Shown here in pieces: positions 37,401-43,600 of a stretch of DNA of 64,000 nucleotides. How positions within the stretch are numbered: position 1 is the first letter of the stretch; each line of letters opens with the position of its first letter. Made by a program: the position numbers and the translations under genes. The DNA comes from Candidatus Omnitrophota bacterium (lineage in GTDB: Bacteria > Omnitrophota > Omnitrophia > Omnitrophales > Aquincolibacteriaceae): positions 1-64,000 of the forward strand of contig JAUYMS010000050.1 of the NCBI GenBank assembly GCA_030698625.1. The letters run 5' to 3'. The notes under the pieces were generated by a model. That model was not told the DNA's origin. It saw nothing but the letters and a program-made list of their open reading frames with translations, and searched no databases.

Positions 37401-40372
37401 TGAACTAAGTCACCCTGGGCCGCGTCTTCACGCTCTTCCTGCGTCGCTTTCGTCAGGTCGCGATAATCTCTGAGCTTCGAAACAAATGTGGGAAAGTCGG
37501 GGCGTCGCAAAAGTTTCAACTTTATCAGGAGGCGGATGAACTGATATTCCGGCTCTCGCGTATTCAGAAAGTACTGCGGCGCGCTATCGCGCATGAGAGG
37601 TTCGGCGGTCTCGACGATGTCATAAATATCCAACTGCGTCAGGATATTCACCTCGCCCGGTCGCCCGGGTCTTTCTTCGGGGAATTCAAACTTTTCCTCG
37701 GTAATGACGTGTTCCGCGATAGCCATGACGGCATTGCGAAAAAAGAATTCACGGCCCAGACGGTCGCCGGTCAAATTCGGCTCACGCGTCGCTCTGGCGT
37801 CTCTCATTTCTTTAATGACGAGCGCACGGCTGATGACGGCTTCCGCGCGGTCCTGATTGAAGGCCTGGATAAATCCTGAGGGGCTTTCCTGAGTCAGGCG
37901 ATAATGTTCGGCCGTAGTTAAAACCTGGCCGGCTTCAGCTCGGTAGACAAGGCTGCTTCCCGTTAAACCGCGATTACCCGTACGGCGCTCGGTAAACAAA
38001 TTCCGAATCGCTGTTCTGCGGTCAACCGTACGGCGGGCATCACCGATCAGCACCCGCAATTCCCGGCCCAATTGTTCTAAATCTTGGCCGGCCGCCAATC
38101 CGGGAGTTAAAGCCCCGACAAAAGTAATAGCAGCTGCCACCTTGGCAGCCACCGCCAACTTTGCAGCATCGCCGGCTCTGCGAAAAAGTTCACGGCGCGA
38201 AATTTTTTCTTCCGTCCGGAGCTCGGAGCGATCAGGGGGCTCATAGGCACTCGTACGGACAATCGTTTCCACTCCGGCAGGAACAAAGGTAATCACAATC
38301 GGCTGAACGGATCGGCGGTCAGCCGCAGCTTGCCTGCCGGCATAAACCCGCGTGAACGCCTCTCTGGCCAATGTTCTCAAGGCCACAACGATGGCGCGGC
38401 CCTCGACGGGAACTCCGTCGTCCATACTTGCGCTCGCGGGGCGGTCTTCTATAGAAGGACGCAATTCCATGGCGGATCCGCCCGCAGCCGTTTTGGCCTG
38501 CGCATCGAGCGTCTCGCTTAGAATTTCATGCCCATTGATTGCCCGGGCAATGACGCCGCCGATTTCGGAATGCGGCATTTCGTACTTCTCCCAGAGGTTC
38601 ACGACGCCGACAGTCAAAACAGATTTTAGGTACAGCGCTTCCTGCACCGAAAGAAAAGACTCTTCAAAGTAGGCCGACAGATCGGCATTCTCTTCGCGCA
38701 GTACTTGGTGGTAAAGCCTCCCCCCATCCGACTGCCTGATGCGAGGCTGCACTACGGCATAGCCGATGTTTTCTTCTTTCATGACTTCGGCCAGACCCGA
38801 GGTATGAAAGCCGCCGGTAATAAGAACGGTAATATCGTTTTCAGAAGTCGCTGCCAGCGTTTTCTCGATGAGAATCCGGTCGCGTTCCTCAGCCTGCTTA
38901 TAAAAGCTTAAGGCCGACGCCGCAAATGTTTCGATGGCCGCATGCCTCGCGAAGCGGTCCGTAGCGGCTTCGGGCTTAATGCCGTTGCCGTGCTCTTCGA
39001 TGAGGCGTTCGGTACGCCCGCCCAGAACGGATTCGAGAATGGCCCCGTGGTTGGGTACAACTGTTTTATAGTCATCGCGCGTCAGCTTGAGGCCGACAAG
39101 CTTTTCGAGCATGATGAACCGGTCCAGGATCTCGATGAGTTCCTTTTCCGCGTCTCTACCTGCTAATTTATCGATAAGCCAGGTTTCCAGCTGGGCCATT
39201 TCGCCGAAAAGCTCGGTCGCTTCGACTTCCTGCCGGAGAATGGTCGCGCCGATGGACTTCCAGAATTCACGGTAAGCGTTTAGATCAAGTCTCTTGGCTC
39301 GAGCAAAACTCCAGGTTTCTTCTGCGACATGTCTTGCGGCCTTATGAGTCTGGAGATGCCGAAAGGCATCCACCAATTCCTTTTCCTTAGCCGTCTTCGC
39401 AACACCCTCAAGCTTCTCGAAGACTTTTTCAGTTTCTATCTGCGCCTTCGCAATATCGATGACTTTTTCCAGTTCGCCGAGCACTAAAGCGCGGACAAAA
39501 TGCGGGAAGCGGATTTGCTCGAAGCGATTGTTCAGGTCGATTTGCAATTCTTCAAAGACTCTGCCGGAGAGAAAATTGAGATAGGCCAGTAACTGCGGTG
39601 CCGAATTGTCGTTGCCATAATCGCCGAGTTTGCGGCGTTGTCTTTCGCGGATAAATTTGCGCAGCTCCGGGTTAAGCACGCGTGACTGCGCCAGTTCCAG
39701 GTTCTCGCGGGTAACCTCGAGGAGTGCATTGATTTCATCCTGGCGGAATAGAACATCACGGTAAGTGCTGAGATTTTCACGGTAGACATCAGCATCTTCC
39801 ACACCGACATAGCGAACCGTGCCCTGATCAGCACCGGAACGATACTGTTCCCAGGCAAAGAGTTCGGCGCCGGTAAGTTCCCCTTTGGATGCCAGGTCGT
39901 CGACGATGGCCTGGTTTACCTCGGGATATTCGGGAAACATGTCCAGATACTCGGGGTGAATCGTGTCGTCGGCCCCTTCGAGAGCAACGGTTAAGGACTT
40001 CCCTTCGGCTTCCTGGTGATCCTTGAGCCAGCTCAGGATCTTCTTAATGCTCTGCTGGGCATCGGGATTGGCGTGAGCGTCCTGCAAATGAATGACGAAA
40101 GGTTTTCCGGAACCGGCATACTGTGAAGGCTGGTAATACTCGCGGACCTGACCCAGATCTGCGGGAATGTCCAGGGCCGGCAGATAATCGCCCAGACCTG
40201 ATACTTCACCGATGCTCGCCAACGGATTCGCATGAATCGCTTGCGCATAAGCCGGCGTGCTCCCGAGAACCGTAGTCCAGGTGAAGACAAAGCTCACCGC
40301 CATGGCAGTCAAACGTATGCTACGCCTGGTCATGAGTGTCTCTGAGTAGGTCGTCTTCTTTGTATTATCCAT
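25499..40372 (-). CDS. Giant exported multi-module polyprotein (giant gene B), 4,957 aa, complete
   Basis: A complete 4,957-aa frame with its own promoter and terminator. Residues 1-45 form a Sec signal peptide (cleavage after AYAQA); Met15 gives a more normal n-region and could be the true start, since neither ATG has a strong ribosome site. Modules in order: TraB/ChaN/EreA-like domain (about 90-560), RSELR then Tat-like segment (715-763), unassigned region with scattered membrane helices (about 1240-1260, 1580-1600, 1790-1850), transaldolase domain (about 1955-2400), NadD-like nucleotidyltransferase (about 2755-2990), beta-rich unassigned region (3100-3690), HIT-like domain (about 3900-4250), helical C terminus. 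Twelve exact RSELR pentapeptides begin at residues 715, 1232, 1374, 1442, 1708, 1915, 3096, 3301, 3696, 4370, 4446 and 4655. Whether it stays one chain or is cut is unknown. Confidence 0.9.
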   Translation of the reverse strand: MDNTKKTTYSETLMTRRSIRLTAMAVSFVFTWTTVLGSTPAYAQAIHANPLASIGEVSGLGDYLPALDIPADLGQVREYYQPSQYAGSGKPFVIHLQDAHANPDAQQSIKKILSWLKDHQEAEGKSLTVALEGADDTIHPEYLDMFPEYPEVNQAIVDDLASKGELTGAELFAWEQYRSGADQGTVRYVGVEDADVYRENLSTYRDVLFRQDEINALLEVTRENLELAQSRVLNPELRKFIRERQRRKLGDYGNDNSAPQLLAYLNFLSGRVFEELQIDLNNRFEQIRFPHFVRALVLGELEKVIDIAKAQIETEKVFEKLEGVAKTAKEKELVDAFRHLQTHKAARHVAEETWSFARAKRLDLNAYREFWKSIGATILRQEVEATELFGEMAQLETWLIDKLAGRDAEKELIEILDRFIMLEKLVGLKLTRDDYKTVVPNHGAILESVLGGRTERLIEEHGNGIKPEAATDRFARHAAIETFAASALSFYKQAEERDRILIEKTLAATSENDITVLITGGFHTSGLAEVMKEENIGYAVVQPRIRQSDGGRLYHQVLREENADLSAYFEESFLSVQEALYLKSVLTVGVVNLWEKYEMPHSEIGGVIARAINGHEILSETLDAQAKTAAGGSAMELRPSIEDRPASASMDDGVPVEGRAIVVALRTLAREAFTRVYAGRQAAADRRSVQPIVITFVPAGVETIVRTSAYEPPDRSELRTEEKISRRELFRRAGDAAKLAVAAKVAAAITFVGALTPGLAAGQDLEQLGRELRVLIGDARRTVDRRTAIRNLFTERRTGNRGLTGSSLVYRAEAGQVLTTAEHYRLTQESPSGFIQAFNQDRAEAVISRALVIKEMRDARATREPNLTGDRLGREFFFRNAVMAIAEHVITEEKFEFPEERPGRPGEVNILTQLDIYDIVETAEPLMRDSAPQYFLNTREPEYQFIRLLIKLKLLRRPDFPTFVSKLRDYRDLTKATQEEREDAAQGDLVHIIATNLGLNLPLRYKLKEDGTFELDEEGKRIPEDYQPVKLYETGDGRAMRDRWVKDDGSGRGANVDITVGEVIAILSVQKATYDVAGPVFQQILNRINSYVKDTLTARDRRTLEIDLDTFDTVSLFENPVGDGEVGYIVNETNRLQAEIRNAAREALITNDAQPYVTARDNYIRHISNIPLILERSLLEQNPKFAELLKKTAAFPLNKNLAADFASRNVEIGRHPDILRRERILRSIGLLRSELRLSEENQDRLTLAGTAGSGLLFLAVGLFATWFAVQPALPPTSPSSLLKLDRPLVERGQFFDDPDQPIQPVQAPVYEPRISLRPEDLITSPAELEAQAARNRAAVDALADRQRELSDLLTQREKAIRTGEQVVVGHLPARSELRSKLDSFMLAAAKVLYGPQTPRPQGVSDSDRLAQIAYWHYAAGPLSGLDRFMLRAAQVLYGPRSRSELREVTVGEARRIAINVVRSFIDGSAERRFPGVELSVRDNGVLFPNGPINFALIKSPSEVLRLLEANPNSMLTFRDTQVFSNDGEHIPQSPLTLFLTATNSEAPDQEGLETAVDGLQHFDPELLDLLHDLRRLPDPEQFAQPRPEPHVPILVPALFAAFFVGLLAVAAFRLLPLDTQLTTDEAVPAVNAVEESRHESKLAAIRALGKALTSERQAAIEELQGLLSEEYSIQSMYVRSRRTDEQGYRDSQERFTAIQAALTSLGVRSELRSAVAPDFSEANVLNDLVDLYTRNALVSDVPAEAKSRLTDVTRAHYLEVARLADDRVKVAERFKQLGFDSEKTAALVRKAIEQLNHFLDGFATEQTYTNLTELMQRQEKKSSEFLTRLLVFAGIPTVIGPLSGFLAAVRIASAAVGAVLTVPYWIAGISAFLTVTGVIAFVIGLHRFSVKNADDLAARKALRRELVSQNLDVDRSELRYEVTEEVEEWARQLAELKHVISLDQPKEIDMRRGGLLPLLIKHRIIHSVTTNNNSNFDYIDEIQKLAKAAGRKNPLTEAIEDILRKTAALRGADKRGEVVKLAYEKLINSFVAKIALALLPIYEESQGRHGFVSTELPTEIVTAEGPDEAALVAAIVAAGQKRLAATRREIALLGGKETQRNIFLKIPATSIGLKAGEELQALGYNVNYTLVATGEQYEATVVAHKNGVRRFVESYITANGQTSADELARLIPQSVSSDFVSRDDRNVAPLLEDESFNAIIAHIEKVRDSLDQSTQSERHAHLVNQIANYRRLQLLTADQRLTDDDYQQAIALFRELRLNGPERVVNTTKAALAFAQANIGGIWKQHFEKDGEWNSFVARHFSDYSLTGNTLDLLSQQVYWASTGVKVDGKYQTDAFYLKGVVEKYTTNTTPRDVIVAILESGKAPFEPQLITSLDRENARDALDKLAALGVELGYIKNVIIFPEGLEQFQGSDTKSYALIAANYDRAAANFERESTKVLQESGLPTIPGEALSYTLDALKITKTAAARTVTFEHFILESTFTDGKKGGNTRHVFSGYGMTPWVMDKEGNDLQRDHKAVLAEMEYGFDSKGVAYRDGVLNGNAYNQRKTKTKIAEQLKKYGTPTVESFPELTVASDYLSALGKQVSPIPTVVVYDSDDIVTFGAALLVEDGERKIVFERAFVNEIDAKGNPYQMLTRTFVYLLNADTHEQNRIVEYDYARSVDADVSSKQRVNIETVYQNLVLDNIKEDGSPEDAAMASEIKRKLQESLWEIGVHFLNGDISNDLSKQRLRWHELPAGENDKVDFGYDFVPPFTENNENTGDVSVGIIATMAYPLHVGQYEPAFRMMAQNKLDVMGFFLHGVDYRKAGTGSPQVFAERRETVRKFVELSGGLIEYSTIEEQSELDGESKTQKFIPLNAGRRGKLKILYLASGDHAHIFAPNFKELQKTGDYVPTYDGADPRRDVVIKWEQWKAENAQLLVDSGIEVVSVVPTFNIREFFEMLPLPLESEDLLAAYNEGRFIMLDHVNLLGTSSTDIRNFFSGAAAGHIAYLPTFAADDIAKSGKLRGWIIQLPDVIDRLAALGAPADANEKDIQLFSRWIHREIDNGVTPTVEELSDIFRKEADKPLDPEVASKALAAVLDHPLNESAPWKSVVEFRSELRDETHFALNVLGLKIASDITGDDTLIITPLAAMEEYQTFPPDTAKTRVLDSAIGSEIDDGIYVAVGRKGPGDAAESITETSFSFIAKIGYPDLSKIQDGELAERARQVLETDRKWMFLQFEPDLLAELVAAGLPRREVELWVNRDKVVEDGAFAAQFAESFEKLSQVLGPNRTTYVYGKSTIETVDFKYFDGSFHKLTVVTRSELRSVDDIINFLKGAAHPSILSIPQGVEPLHELLESFIPSRLLEPSRHLRVIEPDDRSRTVMDALEVRLTQGVLPQGEMLLATLRISDGRIDGGSGNLLSLDFGVRSDFSGEAIQWIEAVEEVEAAVRAFGARAGYSTLSSRGVNFSLLEDADVFRVRNREIPRAVISSVRIVDGNIVISIDGDPIPLEAETAGAVELDLKDIISIEPSEDGYVVIIRVGQTHKVLNATDIDGIIRAAEEARLARLEKPVSRALSAGLRFQELVAAHRAETSALLSSLLPLALVRSDRSVEVYDPTSPYAQARLEGWYVVLRQGDTVVLEVNVDDVGPAADSPHPVLFTSVESPFDFAGEPLTYEQAVKIVVAKLGHLASRSNYRVLNVTSDLLSRPYDIRLDRSELRTERHEQFLNTSLRAFVDYLGLKALDEELLVTGVASEITPRVSLSSRRLDTLYDVIGPNKPVAKLRGSQSFKRSFDLYLEKLDDSVDDTSKLVIALPDTEYQLRVVTQNRVEPVPSIFGSNAGSIREQIKFFSVINRLTQVGKGDLFTKHLGDENAPYFDVLRKVREIYMNENGRGTNDQIILNDSTLTFGLFEGRLSQALKTSAGFDGVDAKAVIKQLKVAVDRFIDLNDLAVELLISALERGDVSREDAKILLFLQQLGAGVVSEEVVRGIKEGAVVRNYGKYQFGFQYNPGRAKRGGTFATRTIGSLPETILSRPYIDDYFPLQRFLPYIGPDGVLWREQANPYPHQPNSMNAVHDHIALQVAQVEDIESRLLNLKTNVPAGERTRFRDFLNVAFSGFTIPHLHYQGYLKQSNAEKALAQPDALEELHVDDKGVKYSQVNDKAFKKNQGFPLRSTLVVEGSDALATAEGVIKILSQANEDGSLVLTPNSKFTYNLLLTYDGANFRVFIFTKKIFKNPFISDPNHPAALYEPDLLVYTNENDKRSEVSQLKSLIATAQKSKSQEIITDLTALGVKQAIIDQASAGAHRNVVGGLIAYGFETGLILFSGRPAGVEVTDSLIFGDPSQGAAFARIKADISLQDHVIRQVFQQIRYGGFKELADTIRSGFQRSELRAQSWKAGGGRIAIRVGNRTEYVRPNSREVARVLRDLGGNAHVDGTGKVSVQSGNRRSSVSPDDTRGIEDATRSELRSAFDYDEAIRDITNPSKETRAAALSRLNGWATQAGLQSHLRDTVLDASLTAEEHRSNALEAHGQTLDTGIDILYAASQSLNRVIEDDEKPELLALITEVARVGRTVAERIISRVNEYDATESAQLKADLYEPLRQRIEAIADKLPRRPATAYDAVTYGLLHRIEDLKPGITLTVQQPEGTNVVDPKADTATNAGDTTTLEGDAGRSELRDSRSDNPVAQLRPIDATRGVSTAAANRSAQQLTTNVVLAVALSAQLVAIAEESAGLYQTVQNLAGELNISELEALALLLRTINGSAFENREKANLVLDTAKAALGPFADLLEGHTDSAVHLLESPTGTEIEDDTTLILLAVMLMANPQDRFSLFLPTDADERKFGAALRQTLTNLGATAKLADQVHLEVLASSSTLELVRQVRRAAGGRNKNDETALIGESDELERVGYSNVARVDKGQVLPLATALLITADLLRGSLLNKRTIIQLEIEMKRQGYTAEVITYVTTMIQAVRRLAVAA
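27700..28430 (-). other. HIT-superfamily-like domain (GalT/GDP-hexose phosphorylase type) in giant gene B
   Basis: The sequence passes through NPGRAKRGG (about residue 3989), NPYPHQPNSMNAVHDH (about 4045) and IPHLHYQGYLKQ (about 4103), then a NLLLTYDG strand. The H-x-H-x-Q signature HLHYQ and the upstream NPGR and NPYP blocks match the layout of the plant VTC2/GDP-galactose phosphorylase branch of the HIT superfamily, which cleaves nucleotide sugars. The assignment rests on motif order only; substrate is unknown. Confidence 0.5.
31400..32100 (-). other. NadD-like nucleotidyltransferase domain in giant gene B
   Basis: VGIIATMAYPLHVGQ (about residue 2760) resembles the N-terminal strand and HxGH loop of nicotinate-nucleotide adenylyltransferases, with the second His replaced by Gln. 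Further on, ERRETVRKFVEL matches the conserved R..M/V helix. LYLASGDHAHIF precedes TSSTDIRNFF (about 2975), which matches the ISSTxIR motif. The HxGH change may impair catalysis or shift substrate. Confidence 0.6.
33190..34550 (-). other. Transaldolase domain in giant gene B
   Basis: In order: HSVTTNNNSNF (about residue 1968, the TTN.S block), FVSTEL (about 2053, acidic catalytic region), NIFLKIPATSIGLKA with the Schiff-base Lys at about 2105, GYNVNYTLVATGEQY, YWASTGVK (about 2320) and TTNTTPRDVIVAI (about 2347). These are the conserved blocks of bacterial transaldolases, in correct order and spacing. The enzyme moves dihydroxyacetone units in the pentose phosphate pathway in the cytoplasm, so its place inside a protein with an N-terminal export signal is odd. 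The domain directly follows RSELR at 1915. Confidence 0.85.
36057..36240 (-). repeat. Short direct repeat (FML.AA.VLYGP) bracketed by RSELR copies
   Basis: SKLDSFMLAAAKVLYGP and SGLDRFMLRAAQVLYGP recur about 43 residues apart, the first just after one RSELR (36239-36253) and the second just before the next (36035-36049). The nucleotide sequences of the two copies remain clearly similar (roughly three quarters identical over about 43 bp), so the duplication is fairly recent. Confidence 0.8.
38084..38200 (-). other. Internal Tat-signal-like segment in giant gene B
   Basis: Immediately after RSELR (residues 715-719) comes a stretch with SRRELF (725-730), matching the twin-arginine S/T-RR-x-F/L pattern loosely. 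A hydrophobic alanine-rich core and a LTPGLAAGQ c-region follow (to about 763). That is the order of a Tat signal peptide, but it lies over 700 residues inside the protein. Confidence 0.6.
38700..40120 (-). other. TraB/ChaN/EreA-like N-terminal domain of giant gene B
   Basis: Residues about 90-560 open with VIHLQDAHANPDAQ (about 94-106) and a VALEGADD strand (129-136), continue through long helices, and close with LITGGFHTSGLAEVM (about residue 518) and a GYAVVQPRI strand. The pattern His-rich first strand, LEGA, helical insert, GG.H loop resembles the TraB/TIKI/EreA/ChaN superfamily. No function can be fixed from this. Confidence 0.45.
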
Positions 40373-40435
40373 AATCTCTTAAGAGAGAGCCCTTTATGAC
40401 TTAGTGAGATATTTTTAAAAGAAATTTGTTATGAA

Positions 40436-40464
40436 AAGATACCTGGTGAATTTGGCTTTGTCAA
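40436..40464 (-). promoter_or_regulatory. Sigma-70-type promoter of giant gene B
   Basis: Minus strand: perfect TTGACA at 40464-40459, 17-bp spacer, TATCTT (4 of 6) at 40441-40436, giving a leader of about 57 nt. A CTCTCTTAAGAGA palindrome lies just before the ATG at 40372. Confidence 0.75.
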
Positions 40465-40589
40465 ACCCAGACAGGCTGTGATTTATCATTATCAATCAAT
40501 TCATAGCAATGATTCTATCGGATATATAACATCCCGCATTACCTGGCGGACCCGGCCAACAGGAGGGAAAAGCCGCCTACAAAAAGATT

Positions 40590-40666
40590 GAGCGAAGACG
40601 GCCGGTAAAGATGACCTCTACCTCGCCGGGGGAACGTACGATGTAAAGGCTGTACCGTCTTCGCTC
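40590..40666 (-). terminator. Long inverted repeat ending giant gene A
   Basis: A perfect 12-bp inverted repeat (40590-40601 and 40655-40666) encloses 53 nt and is followed on the minus strand by AATCTTTTT. The large loop contains smaller CCGG-type pairings. A weaker GGCGG/CCGCC hairpin follows (40545-40577). The remainder of the 311-bp gap 40373-40683 holds only the giant B promoter and an ATCATT/AATGAT palindrome near 40485-40512. Confidence 0.55.
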
Positions 40667-40683
40667 AAAGGGTCCAGGTCGCG

Positions 40684-43600
40684 TTACGCGGATTGCGCGA
40701 GTTCGAGAGCCGCCGCGTAAGTCGCTTGGATAATTTCCGAAACTGTGATCATGCGAGCATTGTCACTGATTCTCCGGTCATTGGCACCGATCACGAGGAT
40801 AGTCCCTTGTGATAGAGGCACCGCGCCGAGCAGGGCCGCTTGAATCAAAGCCAAATCTTTGGCCTTCAGGGATGCTGCGTCTTTGCCCTTCAGGGATGCC
40901 GCAAAAATCTGAATGGTGTTTGCTGCAGCCGACTCCTCCTCAAGACTGCCGACAAATCCTGCCGTATCTCCGACAAAGACAGCGAAACGACCCTCAACCT
41001 GCGCCCTGAGACTGGCGGCGATCGGCTCGCTGCTTGCGAGGATCACGATCTCGTATTTGCCTTCGACCGTGCTGCTGATCTCGACCGCGTCGCTCACGCT
41101 CTCCACGAGGATTGCGACCTTCGAGTCCGGCGTTTCCGTGTTCGCCTTATTGACAAGCTCTTGGATGAAGGCGACATTGTGCTGAGTTTTTTTGTACTTG
41201 ATCACAATATGACCTTCCTCACCTATATTAGCGACATCGGGACGAATATCTGTGAACTGCGTAAAATTCTTTAGCAAAGAGTTCACAAAGAAGGTTGAAA
41301 ATTCTCTGTTCTCGTTGCTGCGTAATGTTTCCAAAATGGCATTGAGTCGCACAGCCTGCGTTTCATCCAGAGCTGCCGTGAGCCTATCAATAGGCGCGGC
41401 AGCCGCTGCAGGTGCACTGCGTAATTCAGAGCGCTCGGTAATGCCAATCCCCCGTGTGTCGATCGTAACTTCACCATTGGTGACCTGAATCGGTACGATG
41501 AGGCTGCCGTTTCTGTCACCATTCTTATATTCAACCGTTACCTGAGTGCGATCTTCATTAATCGTAATCTTGCCTTTTGCCACACTATCGAGGCCGATAA
41601 ACTCAAGCGTGCTTTCGATCTGAGTCGCCGCCGTGTCATCGGAGTTCCCAAAGCTTTCGGCCTTATATTCGAACTGTTCCTGCAGTTTATGCCAAATCCT
41701 GGCGCGTAGGATATTCCACGCGGCGAGGGTTTCCGGCTGCCTGTCCGCCTTAAAGCGGCTCGTAATATAGTAGTCCTTATGCGCCGCCACCTGCTCGAGA
41801 AACTCAAGCGTCTTTGTGCCCGAATTGTGAACTAGAAGATCAGCAACTTCAGCGGCAAGCACGCCGCGTGAGGCTTCGTCGGCGATAACCAATCCGAGCT
41901 GCTGCGCGACCCGCTTGCGTGCAATGTCTGCCGTTAAGCGGCGCACCGACTCCAGCTCTCTGAAACTCTCGTTGAAGAAACTCAACTGACTGGGCACCAG
42001 TTTTCCGTCACCGACCGAGGCAATATCCACGACATGGAGGACCAACTGAAAATCTAAGGCATCCCGGACGGCGGCATCCCCTTTTTCGCTCTGCAATGCA
42101 CCCAAGAACGCGGCAAACTTATGGGGCACCCCTTCACCAAGACTCTGGTCACCATAAACAGTATGGTACACGATCATTTTCTGCAGATAGTCGATCGTAC
42201 CGCGGTCATACACGCCCAGCTTCTCGTGCAGATCACCGGCGAGCTTCGCACCCAACTCATAGTGATGCGCCACGTCCACAAGTTTTGCATAATCATGCAA
42301 CGCCAAGAAATCCTGGAAAAGCTTGCGCCTACTTGGATCGCTGTAGATACGCCGCGTTGCGCGAGAGACCTGCCACATTTCGTAATTGAAGGTCTCGCGA
42401 ACGCCATCGCTCACAACGTCAGCGTTCCTCTGCTCCCACAGCCGGCCCAATTCTTCGGCCGCGCCCGTTTCAACGATCGCATCATATTGGCTCAGGCGAA
42501 CCAGGATCTCAAGGTTCTCAACGATAGCCAGATAGTGAGCCCATTGATTCATGTGTTCGCCGGAAGCTTGTTTCCAGGCGGCACTTCCCTTGATTTTCTC
42601 TAACTGCTGCAGCGGAATGAAACGCGCATATGTTTCCAATAAGGCCCCGAAGCTATGTGACGCTGGCAATGATTCCAGCGCGCGGCGAAGGTCCCCACGC
42701 ACGAGATCATGGCGCTCTGCCAGAAGAGACATAAACTCCTGCCTCTTAATCGTATCGAGCGAGCGGCCCCGGTTCTCATCAACCAAAGCTGCGACTGCCG
42801 CTTCGTTTTCCTGCAGAGTACGCAATTCCGACCGGTCGGTTTCGCCGTCGGCATCCGCAGCACTATCTTCGGCAACCTCAGGCGCGGCAGCACCATCAGC
42901 TCCGTCATCAGGTTCCGGGCGGTCCGGACGTATAGGAGGTCCGACATTGGGCGGGCTATTATCTGCCCTGCCAAAAATTCGTCCCCAAATACGTGCGGCC
43001 GCCCGGTAGATCCCGTACAGCAGGACGGCAACCCAGCTGATAGGATCAATCCGGTCAAGAAAAGTCCAGGGGCTCGCCTCGCCGCCGGACAAATAAGCCT
43101 TTTTCGCGATCGCCACCGCAGCACGAAACACCACAACGTTAAGCACAAGAATTCCGGCAAGGATACCCGCCGCAACTGTGAAACCGCCGGCAAAAAGTGC
43201 ATAGATCGCAAGCCCGTAGATGCCGATGCTCGCCGCCGTAAGCGCGAACTTGAAGAGCCCGGCTGAACGGGCCTTACTCAACTGAAGTGCAGGAAACTTC
43301 CAGAACTTCGGAATAATCACAATGTTATCGCCAAAGGCCTTATTGCCGAAGAAGTCATCAACCATCGCGAGGTTCTGAGCCGCCATGTTCATCGGCTTGA
43401 GCAGGATTGCCAGGAAATGACCGAGGAGTGACGGCAGCACGAGCGCGGCAATGACAGTCACCGAATAGTGCCGGATAAAGATGACAAGAGGGTTGTCCTG
43501 CGGCATGAAGAAATTATCGAGCCCCGCCAAAAGATAAACCGCGGTTCCAACCACAACCATCCCCAAGGCAAAGAGGCCGACGATCTTTCCCACCGTGAAA

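Larger units (their letters stand above)
26396..38230 (-). repeat. RSELR pentapeptide motif, 12 copies in giant gene B
   Basis: The 15-bp coding copies lie at 38216-38230, 36665-36679, 36239-36253, 36035-36049, 35237-35251, 34616-34630, 31073-31087, 30458-30472, 29273-29287, 27251-27265, 27023-27037 and 26396-26410. All translate to RSELR. The commonest coding is CGC TCC GAA TTG CGN, but Leu appears as TTG, CTC, CTG and TTA, Ser as TCC, TCG and TCT, and one first Arg is AGG. Where Ser follows, CTCCG/CGGAG inverted arms appear. A related ELRPS variant is at 38457-38471. Copies fall between the domains recognised, not within them. Confidence 0.95.
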
